Positions 1-6,510 of a stretch of 17,906 nt of DNA are shown here, in pieces. A model generated the notes under the pieces. That model saw nothing but the letters and a program-made list of their open reading frames with translations, was not told the DNA's origin and made no database searches. The stretch is taken from contig JALURF010000011.1 in assembly GCA_027017165.1 (NCBI GenBank), positions 1-17,906 of the forward strand. The letters are read 5' to 3'. Source of the DNA: Thermofilaceae archaeon (lineage in GTDB: Archaea; Thermoproteota; Thermoprotei; Thermofilales; B69-G16). Position 1 is the first letter of the stretch. Each line of letters begins with the position of its first letter. A program made the position numbers and the translations under genes.

Positions 1-976
1 GTATATGCTCATAAGCCCCCCATTCGAGGAAAATCTTACTTGTTGATTCTTTAAGCTCTTGCAAGAAATCGAAAATATCTTTCTTAACGTTAAAACCAAG
101 CCGTATAAATTCGTGTTTTTTAAAGAATAATCCTGATTGACTTATAATAAATTTAAAAATTCTTGGATACGAAAGCCCTATAAATAGCGCGGCTAAACCT
201 GCTAGTGAAGCTCCTAAAATACATACTTTATCCTTATCAACTCTGTAATCTGAGAATAGCTGAGGTATTACCTCTAAGGCTACGAACTCTGCGTATTTCT
301 CGTCTAGCGCGTATTCTCTTTTGGCCTGGGCGTCTACTAGTACGGCTAGGATTGGGACTATCTCCCCTTTAAGAATAGCATAGTCGAGTAAAATTGTGAG
401 TTTAGCTCGAGTTAGATAACCTGTACCGTCGTTCACCACTAGGAGAGGGTATCTAATTGAGGAATATTCGTAGCCCGGCGGGGTATATACCGTTACCCGT
501 TTAGCTTTTAAAAACGGGCTGATATCCTTGAGCCTTCCCCGTATTCCGTAAACCTCTACGATATTTGAGGAAATAAATTCCGGCGGTTTATAAGCGGGCA
601 TTCTAAGCTCTGAGTTAACTCCATCTTCACTCTTAAGCGGGTTTAGCGGGTCTAAAATTCTCTTCTTATCTACGATCAGCTTGTATTCAAGCCTAGCGTC
701 TAGAGGGAATTCTTTGACCAGATAAAAAACAGGTGTTATACCTATCCTCTCCATGGAGTCTGCATTGGGGTCCCACCCGTTCCAATCGCCGATTACGCTA
801 ACTTTAGTAGCAAAGCCTACGTAGACAAATACCACGGTATTTCCACTCACTATGGGCGTGCCGTATTTTTTAGCGTATTCCCCTATCTCTATGGCAACAC
901 GTTCTTGATCTAGTTCGCCCTTTTCATAATCTTTAATTACATCGATTATCTTAGCAACCCTTTCATTGCTGTTCAT
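1..976 (-). CDS. Enterochelin-esterase-type alpha/beta hydrolase with N-terminal E-set (CBM48-like) module, 3' end outside window
   Basis: My own reading of this frame gives 325 codons open to the left edge, so the C-terminus (including the catalytic His) is missing. Residues about 45-125 look like an early-set/CBM48-like fold, with VIGDWNGWDP at 61-70. From about 155 the sequence follows the Fes/esterase-D family: VTVYTPPGY (161-169), LLVVNDG (178-184), REY (220-222), YAEFVALEVIPQL (228-240) and a nucleophile elbow GASLAG (255-260, Ser257). The elbow has Ala259 where GxSxG expects Gly. Family members hydrolyse esters such as siderophore lactones or acylated sugars; the carbohydrate-binding-like module favours a sugar ester here, which is inference. 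No signal peptide is visible, so it is probably cytoplasmic. The ATG lies inside the end of the upstream gene (14-nt overlap), implying translational coupling. Family assignment is firm, substrate unknown. Confidence 0.85.
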   Translation of the reverse strand, partial: MNSNERVAKIIDVIKDYEKGELDQERVAIEIGEYAKKYGTPIVSGNTVVFVYVGFATKVSVIGDWNGWDPNADSMERIGITPVFYLVKEFPLDARLEYKLIVDKKRILDPLNPLKSEDGVNSELRMPAYKPPEFISSNIVEVYGIRGRLKDISPFLKAKRVTVYTPPGYEYSSIRYPLLVVNDGTGYLTRAKLTILLDYAILKGEIVPILAVLVDAQAKREYALDEKYAEFVALEVIPQLFSDYRVDKDKVCILGASLAGLAALFIGLSYPRIFKFIISQSGLFFKKHEFIRLGFNVKKDIFDFLQELKESTSKIFLEWGAYEHI

Positions 977-1463
977 AGTTTTCAAACCATTTATTGCTTA
1001 GCTTCATATATGCTAATCTCGCTTTGACTCCAAAATTCCTTTCCACTATACTCTCTAGCTCTCCTAGACGTCTATAATATTGTATTTTCTCGAGTTTAGG
1101 AAAATAATTAGCAATCATCGGTACTATACTATTTATTATCTCGGGAAATTCAAGAGGGTCGCCATCCCATCTAGCGATTTCAGCCCTTATAGCCGGAGTT
1201 AGCTCATCAATTGCCTTAAGTTTTGATGCGACAAAAATGATAGCGTATAGGTATGTATCATCTCGCTCTTTAACAGCGTGAATCCAGATTTCCACTCTGA
1301 AATCTCTATCCTCCGTATAGAGCCCTACATATACGTCTAGGAAAGCCTTGGATTCTACCAATTCAGGCTTACCTAGAAGTTTAAAACCTTTTAGCTCCAG
1401 TCTATGAGTACATTCTAAGAGTTTATCTAGAAGACTGCTTTTTATGTGCTCTTTACGGCTCAT
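963..1463 (-). CDS. Unrecognised 166-aa protein, coupled to the downstream esterase
   Basis: I do not recognise this family. The predicted protein is soluble, mixed alpha/beta, with no Cys motif, signal peptide or membrane segment. A beta-rich part lies around residues 40-80 (DVYVGLYTEDRDFRVEIWIHAV), followed by a helical C-terminal half rich in Glu, Lys and Tyr. The ATG start is supported by a TATA-like element about 27 nt upstream (1485-1497), which fits a leaderless message. The last codons overlap the first codons of the esterase gene by 14 nt, so the two are almost certainly one operon and probably co-translated. A role related to the esterase is only guilt by association. It is real coding sequence judging from this overlap, the promoter and the length of the open frame. 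Confidence 0.75.
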   Translation of the reverse strand: MSRKEHIKSSLLDKLLECTHRLELKGFKLLGKPELVESKAFLDVYVGLYTEDRDFRVEIWIHAVKERDDTYLYAIIFVASKLKAIDELTPAIRAEIARWDGDPLEFPEIINSIVPMIANYFPKLEKIQYYRRLGELESIVERNFGVKARLAYMKLSNKWFENYEQQ

Positions 1464-1484
1464 TTAGGTATATTGGTGTAGAGA

Positions 1485-1497
1485 AATTATAATATTT
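1485..1497 (-). promoter_or_regulatory. TATA-like promoter of the 166-aa protein/esterase operon
   Basis: Read on the minus strand this is an AT-only stretch (AAATATTATAATT) centred about 28 nt before the ATG at 1463. That spacing is the usual distance from an archaeal TATA box to the transcription start, so the message would begin at or next to the start codon. No Shine-Dalgarno-like sequence precedes the start. Confidence 0.5.
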
Positions 1498-1526
1498 TTA
1501 TATTAATAGCTGTAACTTGACTTGTT

Positions 1527-1531
1527 AAAAA
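1527..1531 (-). terminator. Possible oligo-T terminator after tRNA-Ala
   Basis: On the minus strand a run of five T residues follows the tRNA 3' end by about 15 nt. Archaeal RNA polymerase often stops at such runs. It is short, so this is tentative. Confidence 0.35.
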
Positions 1532-1574
1532 GGGGATATAATGGAGTGGACCGGGCGGGATTTGAACCCGCGAC

Positions 1575-1597
1575 TTTGGGCCCCGGTGTTGCGGGGA
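1575..1597 (-). other. tRNA-Ala intron 2 (23 nt, in the variable loop, between 45 and 46)
   Basis: The intron contains a perfect 5-bp hairpin CCCCG-CAACAC-CGGGG. The 5' bulge is AG|T. Three bases of the 3' anticodon-stem strand (GGG) pair with intron CCC, and the 3' cut AA|G lies in a looser bulge. It is a relaxed bulge-helix-bulge motif. An outer helix of GCGA with TCGC is possible. Excision leaves the standard 5-nt variable loop AGGTC. Without excision the variable region would be 28 nt and would fit neither a type I nor a type II tRNA with an alanine acceptor stem. Confidence 0.85.
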
Positions 1598-1610
1598 CTC
1601 CCGCTCGCGA

Positions 1611-1624
1611 TTCCCACCGAAGGT
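1611..1624 (-). other. tRNA-Ala intron 1 (14 nt, between positions 32 and 33)
   Basis: The intron reads ACCTTCGGTGGGAA on the minus strand. It forms a bulge-helix-bulge: the exon strand CCCG (tRNA 27-30) pairs with intron TGGG (three G-C pairs and one G-U), flanked by 3-nt bulges CT|A and AA|T, each cut after the second base. An outer helix GCG (24-26) with CGC (the anticodon, 34-36) is possible. Removal restores U33 and the 7-nt loop. The site lies on the 5' side of the anticodon, not at the canonical 37/38 position. Confidence 0.85.
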
Positions 1625-1679
1625 AGCGGGCGCTCTTCCCCTGAGCTACCGGCCCTGGTTCTTATTAACACCATATAGA

Positions 1680-1691
1680 GATATAAATTTC
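1680..1691 (-). promoter_or_regulatory. TATA box of tRNA-Ala
   Basis: On the minus strand AAATTTATAT is centred about 31 nt upstream of the first base of the tRNA, which is the expected archaeal TATA-to-start spacing for a stable RNA gene. Confidence 0.55.
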
Positions 1692-1716
1692 TCGTTAAAG
1701 TTCCATTGAAAATAGG

Positions 1717-2802
1717 CTATATAGGCAATAATCCTACCTCTTTTAAGCTTTTCTTTAATCTATCAATTCTATGCTTAATGGTTTCCACAACTTGCTCTGT
1801 GCTGAGAGTACCCTCAGGTTTATCTCTAAGCTCATCGTATATTCTTCTGCGTAACTCCTCAGGGATATTGAAAATTTCACTGATCATTATCATCCACATC
1901 CTAGACGTATTATCCGGATCGTATCCGCCTCCTCCTAATCCTACAACTCTGCCTTGAGCATATTTCTCCGCCAGGTATCTGAGTGTTTGCCCGATTAGCC
2001 TGTAGCTTTTAGACGTCAGCCTCAAGTCTACCAGCGGGTCTCCTAAATGGCCGTCTACGCCCATTTGAGCCACTATAAACTCTGGCTTGTAATGCTCCAA
2101 TAGGGGGATTACAATCTCATTTAACGCCATCTTGAACACATCATCACCGGCTCCGGAGGGGAGAGGTATGTTTACCGAGTAGCCGTAGCCTGCGCCTTCT
2201 CCTAGCTCATTTATATCTCCCGTACCCGGGTAGAAGTAGCCGTATCTATGGAATGATATCTTAAGCAGAGGCTTATCGTATAGTATGAATTGAGTCCCAT
2301 CACCGTGGTGACCGTCTATATCTATAGCTGCTACGCGCAGCTTTTCCTTGTTCGCAAGCATAACGGCAAGCGCCACATCATTGAAAACACAGAACCCTGC
2401 GGCTGCTCCTTTTTGAGCATGGTGAAAACCTCCTTGAGGATTGAAACCACTTTTATATACGCCTTTTAGTATGAGTTTTACCAGCTTCGCAGTTCCGCCC
2501 ACCACTAGAAGCGCATCTTCGTATACGCCTTTATAGGCAGGAGTATCGCCATAGTCGAGGTAGCCTATTCCTGTCTCGCTTTTCTTCTTAACGTATTCAA
2601 TAAATTCAGGATCGTGAACCAGTAGCAATTCCTCTTCTGTAATTGGCTCGGGTTCTACGACATCAACATACTCGTTTAAACCATATTGATCAAATAAATC
2701 TTTGAATATTTTGTTTCGTATTCTCCAGTTCCACGTTAAGCTTGGAGGGGTAAATGCTATTTTCAGATACTTTTCAGAAAAAGCTATAGCACTATCTTTC
2801 AT
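1717..2802 (-). CDS. Histone-deacetylase-family Zn amidohydrolase (AcuC/HdaH-like)
   Basis: The 361-aa protein has the arginase/deacetylase fold motifs of the RPD3/AcuC family. GGFHHAQ (124-130) carries the catalytic His pair 127-128. DIDGHHGDGTQ (161-171) supplies zinc ligands Asp163 and His165. VDGHLGDPL (249-257) supplies the third ligand, Asp250. GGGGY (290-294) holds the transition-state Tyr294. All catalytic residues are present, so it should be active. Family members remove acetyl groups from lysine (e.g. acetyl-CoA synthetase, Alba or other chromatin proteins) or from acetylpolyamines; which one applies cannot be read here. It is cytoplasmic, with no signal peptide. The C-terminal 50 residues are a charged helical tail. 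The ATG is preceded by a GAGG Shine-Dalgarno-like element at about -10, and TATA-like candidates lie at 2832-2848. It stands alone between the tRNA and a divergent nucleotidyltransferase gene. Confidence 0.93.
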   Translation of the reverse strand: MKDSAIAFSEKYLKIAFTPPSLTWNWRIRNKIFKDLFDQYGLNEYVDVVEPEPITEEELLLVHDPEFIEYVKKKSETGIGYLDYGDTPAYKGVYEDALLVVGGTAKLVKLILKGVYKSGFNPQGGFHHAQKGAAAGFCVFNDVALAVMLANKEKLRVAAIDIDGHHGDGTQFILYDKPLLKISFHRYGYFYPGTGDINELGEGAGYGYSVNIPLPSGAGDDVFKMALNEIVIPLLEHYKPEFIVAQMGVDGHLGDPLVDLRLTSKSYRLIGQTLRYLAEKYAQGRVVGLGGGGYDPDNTSRMWMIMISEIFNIPEELRRRIYDELRDKPEGTLSTEQVVETIKHRIDRLKKSLKEVGLLPI

Positions 2803-2930
2803 AATGATCCTCTACCTTCCCATTACGTTGACTTTATGGGGTTTATCGTCCTAATATTAATTACGCCGCAGCCGCTTGATATAACGTGACTCTTTAATAC
2901 CCGTCTGGAGAATTATCTACATAGCCGGTG

Positions 2931-3689
2931 ATGCGATTGAACGTAAAGGGAGTTATTCTCTGCGGAGGCAGAGGTACTAGGTTGCGTCCATTGACTTATT
3001 ATTTTCAAAAAGTAATGATACCCGTAGGCTCTAAGCAGAAACCCCTCCTGGAATACATAGTGAGGCTTTTAAAATTTCACAGAATTGAAGATATAGTATT
3101 TTTGGTGAATTATAAGGCCGAACAGATAATAAACTACTTTGACGATGGATCGAGATTCGATGTAAGAATAAGGTACGTCTACGATAATCCGAAGTATCGA
3201 GGTAACGCCGGAGCGCTGTACAACGCTTACTTAAACGGATTATTGGAAGATAATGAAATACTGTTAGTATACTATGGCGACATTCTCTCTAATATAAATT
3301 TAAGTGAGTTAATTAAGGAACACTTAGATAAAAAGGCGGCTGCTACTCTAGCTCTATCAACTAAGTATGAAGTAAGTGTAGGTGTCGTTGAAGTATCGAG
3401 GGAGGGACAGGTTATCGATATAAAGGAAAAACCTCCTCTTGGTAAGCCCGTCTTTATAGGAATACTAGTGCTAGAAGGTAGGCACGTGCCCTTAATAGGA
3501 GAATTGTATAAGGAAGGGAAGGGATCAGTTGATATAATGGGCGATCTGATACCATTATTGGTAAAGAAAAAAGAGCCTGTTTATGGTTATCTAACAGATG
3601 CTTTCTGGTACGATGTCGGTAGTACTGAGAAATATGAAAAACTAGGTCCGGAGCTCGTGGATAAGGAGTTGAGTTTTCTACTCGATTAA
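2931..3689 (+). CDS. Sugar-phosphate nucleotidyltransferase, catalytic domain only
   Basis: The 252-aa protein is a single NTP_transferase domain that joins a sugar 1-phosphate to a nucleotide. Near the N-terminus is GVILCGGRGTRLRPL, the nucleotide-binding signature. Further on come YYGDI (metal-binding Asp), KEKPP, and FWYDVGSTEKYEKL near the C-terminus, as in glucose-1-phosphate thymidylyl/uridylyl and mannose-1-phosphate guanylyltransferases. The loop that usually reads GTAGA is GNAGA. There is no left-handed beta-helix, unlike the paralogue at 12241. An alternative GTG start lies one codon upstream (2928); I prefer the ATG because the family begins shortly before the signature. TATA-like candidates are at 2878-2885 and 2892-2899. 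The sugar and base specificity cannot be assigned. It probably feeds nucleotide-sugar synthesis. Confidence 0.88.
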   Translation: MRLNVKGVILCGGRGTRLRPLTYYFQKVMIPVGSKQKPLLEYIVRLLKFHRIEDIVFLVNYKAEQIINYFDDGSRFDVRIRYVYDNPKYRGNAGALYNAYLNGLLEDNEILLVYYGDILSNINLSELIKEHLDKKAAATLALSTKYEVSVGVVEVSREGQVIDIKEKPPLGKPVFIGILVLEGRHVPLIGELYKEGKGSVDIMGDLIPLLVKKKEPVYGYLTDAFWYDVGSTEKYEKLGPELVDKELSFLLD

Positions 3690-3702
3690 ATTTAAAAATA
3701 TC

Positions 3703-3711
3703 ATTATAAAC
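3703..3711 (+). promoter_or_regulatory. Probable TATA box of the Lhr helicase gene
   Basis: ATTATAAAC is centred about 33 nt before the ATG at 3740. A second AT-rich stretch, TTTAAAAATA at 3691-3700, is the alternative. The helicase gene may thus be transcribed on its own even though the upstream gene ends only 50 nt earlier. Confidence 0.4.
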
Positions 3712-3739
3712 CACTCTGAGTTTTTTCTAATGCTCTACA

Positions 3740-6388
3740 ATGGATAGCATAGTATACGCCGATAGGGAGTATAGTAAGGAAGAAGTATTGAAAGTATTGA
3801 ATAGATTTGTCGCTCAGTGGTTCGACTCGAAGTTTGATAAGCTAACTCCGCCTCAGAGCTACGGCATAATCCCTATCTACCAAGGTAAAAACGTGCTTAT
3901 CTCAAGCCCCACTGGCACGGGGAAGACTCTTACGGCTTTTCTAAGCATTATAAGCAAGTTATTCGACCTCGCTGAAAGAGAAGAACTCGAGGATAGAGTT
4001 TACTGCATCTACGTATCCCCTCTCAGAGCGTTAAATAACGATATCTATAGAAACCTTGAAGAACCTCTCAAAGAGATCAGAGAAATTGTTGAGAAAGAAG
4101 GCTTAGAGCTGCCAGAGATTAGGCACGTGGTTAGGACCGGGGATACTCCTCCCCACGAAAAACAGAAAATGCTGAAAAAACCGCCGCACATATTGATAAC
4201 CACGCCGGAGTCTTTAGCTATAATTCTTAACGCTCCCAAGTTTAAGAAGAAGCTAATCGGCGTCGAGTACGTTATAGTAGATGAAATCCACAGTTTAGCT
4301 GAGAGCAAGAGAGGGGTTCATTTAACGCTTTCCCTTGAGAGGCTACAGGAACTCTCGGAGAAGCCGTTTGCACGAATAGGCTTATCGGCCACTATAAATC
4401 CGTTAGAGGAGGTTGCTCAATTTCTGGTAGGATTTGAAGATGGAAAGCCTAGACCTTGTATTATCGTAGATACCAGATATGTAAAACGGAAGAATATCAA
4501 AGTGCTCTGCCCGGTGAGAGATCTTATCCATACTCCGAGCGAAGTAGTTAACCGTAAGATGTATGAACTCTTAGCTGATTTGATAAGAAAGCATAGGACT
4601 ACGCTGATATTCACAAATACTAGAAGCGGTACTGAGCGAGTCGTATTCCATCTTAAACAGGTATTGCCGAAGAACGGTATAGAAGATTTCGATGAAGAAA
4701 GTATAGCAGCCCACCACGGATCTCTTTCAAGATATGTGAGGCATAGCGTTGAGGAAAAACTGAAGAAGGGATTATTGAGAGCTATAGTGAGCTCCACCAG
4801 TCTTGAGCTCGGGATAGATATAGGTTATATAGACTTAGTCGTTCAAATCGGTTCGCCGAAATCCGTCACTAGGTGCTTGCAGAGGATAGGTAGGAGCGGG
4901 CACAAGCTGCACGAAGTTAGCAAGGGCAGGTTGATATGCGTAGATAGAGACGATATAGTAGAGTGTTCTGTGATGGTGAAAGAGGCCTATCGCGGCCATT
5001 TGGATAAAATTCGTATACCTAAAAATTGTTTGGATGTTTTAGCCCAACACATATTGGGGATGGCTATAGAGAGGAAATGGAATGTTAAGGAAGCGTATCA
5101 GCTAGTCAAAAGGTCCTACTGCTACAAGGATTTATCCAGGAAAGATTTTTTCCGAGTTCTCCAATATTTATCCGGCAATTACTCCGTATTGGAGCACTAC
5201 AAGGTCTATGGGAAGATATGGTTTGACCCTGAGGAAGGAGTTTTCGGGAGGAGAGGCAAGTATGCAAGGGTAATATACGCCTTGAATATAGGTACTATAC
5301 CGGATGAGGTAAGCGTTAAAGTCTTCACTATAAACGGGCGGTACGTGGGCAATATCGAGGAAGAATTCTTGGAACGCTTAATGCCTGGCGACCGCTTTAT
5401 ACTAGGCGGAAAAGTCTATGAATTCGTTAAAAGCCGGGGATTCCGCGCCTACGTAAAGCCTGCGTTCGATATGAAACCCACTGTCCCGAGTTGGTTTAGC
5501 GAAATGTTGCCGTTGAGTTTTGACTTAGGGCTTAAGATAGGCGAATTTAGAAGAAAAATGTTTAAGTGGTTAGAGGAGGGAGTTTCTAGGGAGAAAATAC
5601 TATCCTACATTAGGAAATATTGCCGCGCCGACGAAAATTCGGCTAACTCTATTTACGAGTACTTTTTAGAGGAATATCTTTATCTGAGGTATCTCGGGAT
5701 AAATGATTATCCGTCGGATAAAGTTATCCTAGTCGAGTATTATTTATCCGATGAGGGCAAAATATACCAGGTTCACCACACGCTCTACGGGAGAAAAGTG
5801 AATGACGCTTTATCCAGAGCTCTCGGGTACTTAGCGAGTAAGAAGGCTAAGAGAAATATAGGTATAGCTGTACATGATAACGGTTTTGCCCTAATTTATC
5901 CGCCCGGGGTTAAACCCAAGTTTACCCTAAAAGATATTAAGAGTAACGAGCTTAGGCAGATTTTAGCTAAAGCCATAAGGAATACGGAGATGTTTAGGCG
6001 AAGATTCAGACATGTGGCCGCCAGAGGGTTGATGATTTTGAGGAATTATAAGGGACATGAGATTAGCGTGAATAAGCAACAGTTAAACGCTAACACGTTG
6101 TTGAAAGTAGTAGAGGATTTAGATGAATTTCCATTATTAAAAGAAACGTACAGAGAGATCATGGAGGACGTGATGGACGTGGAGAATGCTGAAAAAGTCT
6201 TAAAGTGGATAGAGAAAGGCAGAGTTAAAGTTGTCGAGCTCCCTCTTCAAACAGTACCTTCGCCTTTTGCCCATAACATAGTACTTGAAGGGCTTAGCGA
6301 TGTGGTACTAATGGAGGATAAGAGAGCGATCATAGAGAGATTTCATAGAGAAATCATGGATAAAGTGGCTAAAATAGCTCTTCGATGA
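3740..6388 (+). CDS. lhr: Lhr-type DEIH-box superfamily 2 helicase (archaeal ASH-Ski2)
   Basis: The 882-aa protein has the SF2 motif set in order: Walker A SPTGTGKT (56-63), motif Ia SPLRALNND (93-101), TTPESL (154-159), Walker B VDEIHSL (180-186), motif III LSATI (215-219), motif IV FTNTRSGTE (291-299), motif V with LELGIDIG (355-362), and motif VI QRIGRSGH (381-388). After the two RecA domains comes the roughly 450-residue Lhr-specific winged-helix and C-terminal part. Length is typical of archaeal Lhr cores; the very long bacterial C-terminal extension is absent. Lhr proteins are 3'-5' ATP-driven translocases that unwind forked DNA and RNA:DNA hybrids in DNA repair. A COG1407 phosphoesterase, a frequent genomic partner of Lhr-like helicases, lies 3.4 kb downstream on the same strand. 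Family assignment is firm; the exact repair role is inference. Confidence 0.95.
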   Translation: MDSIVYADREYSKEEVLKVLNRFVAQWFDSKFDKLTPPQSYGIIPIYQGKNVLISSPTGTGKTLTAFLSIISKLFDLAEREELEDRVYCIYVSPLRALNNDIYRNLEEPLKEIREIVEKEGLELPEIRHVVRTGDTPPHEKQKMLKKPPHILITTPESLAIILNAPKFKKKLIGVEYVIVDEIHSLAESKRGVHLTLSLERLQELSEKPFARIGLSATINPLEEVAQFLVGFEDGKPRPCIIVDTRYVKRKNIKVLCPVRDLIHTPSEVVNRKMYELLADLIRKHRTTLIFTNTRSGTERVVFHLKQVLPKNGIEDFDEESIAAHHGSLSRYVRHSVEEKLKKGLLRAIVSSTSLELGIDIGYIDLVVQIGSPKSVTRCLQRIGRSGHKLHEVSKGRLICVDRDDIVECSVMVKEAYRGHLDKIRIPKNCLDVLAQHILGMAIERKWNVKEAYQLVKRSYCYKDLSRKDFFRVLQYLSGNYSVLEHYKVYGKIWFDPEEGVFGRRGKYARVIYALNIGTIPDEVSVKVFTINGRYVGNIEEEFLERLMPGDRFILGGKVYEFVKSRGFRAYVKPAFDMKPTVPSWFSEMLPLSFDLGLKIGEFRRKMFKWLEEGVSREKILSYIRKYCRADENSANSIYEYFLEEYLYLRYLGINDYPSDKVILVEYYLSDEGKIYQVHHTLYGRKVNDALSRALGYLASKKAKRNIGIAVHDNGFALIYPPGVKPKFTLKDIKSNELRQILAKAIRNTEMFRRRFRHVAARGLMILRNYKGHEISVNKQQLNANTLLKVVEDLDEFPLLKETYREIMEDVMDVENAEKVLKWIEKGRVKVVELPLQTVPSPFAHNIVLEGLSDVVLMEDKRAIIERFHREIMDKVAKIALR

Positions 6389-6452
6389 TTAAATAATTCA
6401 CGGGATAGCGGATAAGTGTGGAGTCTGAAAATAGCGGGTCTAAGCTTTAGAA

Positions 6453-6463
6453 AAAAATTTATT
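6453..6463 (+). promoter_or_regulatory. TATA-like promoter of pheST
   Basis: AAAAATTTATT lies about 53 nt before the proposed TTG start of pheS. Transcription would begin near 6485, leaving a leader of about 25 nt that contains the ribosome-binding sequence GGGGATG at 6499-6505, 5 nt before the TTG. The 122-nt gap after the helicase gene also supports a separate promoter. Confidence 0.45.
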
Positions 6464-6510
6464 TCCAAGCTCATGGTTTTACTTTAGTTCACTGCTACGG
6501 GGATGTTAAC

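Larger units (their letters stand above)
1547..1655 (-). tRNA. tRNA-Ala (anticodon CGC) with two introns
   Basis: The 109-nt gene folds into a complete 72-nt cloverleaf once two introns are removed. Acceptor stem GGGCCGG/CCGGTCC has the G3:U70 pair that identifies alanine tRNA. The D-arm is GCTC/GAGC, and the T-arm GCGGG-TTCAAAT-CCCGC. Exons are 1655-1625, 1610-1598 and 1574-1547. Joining them gives anticodon stem CCCGC/GCGGG with loop TTCGCGA (anticodon CGC) and variable loop AGGTC. The lengths close exactly: 72 + 14 + 23 = 109. CCA is not encoded; the discriminator base is A. A TATA box lies about 31 nt upstream. Without splicing, residue 33 would not be U and the anticodon stem would enclose a 21-nt loop, so the introns are required. 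Confidence 0.95.

Noticed and set aside
1547..1655. tRNA read as a type II tRNA (Leu/Ser) with a long variable arm and no second intron
   Set aside because: The variable region would be 28 nt with an odd AAAG tail, while the acceptor stem has the G3:U70 alanine pair. Excision of the 23-nt segment gives a standard AGGTC loop.
1706..1957. Open frame on the plus strand opposite the deacetylase gene
   Set aside because: It lies wholly antisense to well-conserved deacetylase codons, has low-complexity Ser/Leu/Pro composition and no promoter or ribosome-binding signal.
3454..3714. Minus-strand open frame overlapping the end of the first nucleotidyltransferase
   Set aside because: It is antisense to conserved residues such as FWYDVGSTEKYEKL and has no recognisable family.
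4045..4797. Two minus-strand open frames inside the helicase gene
   Set aside because: They are antisense to the conserved helicase motifs and have no start signals or recognisable protein features.
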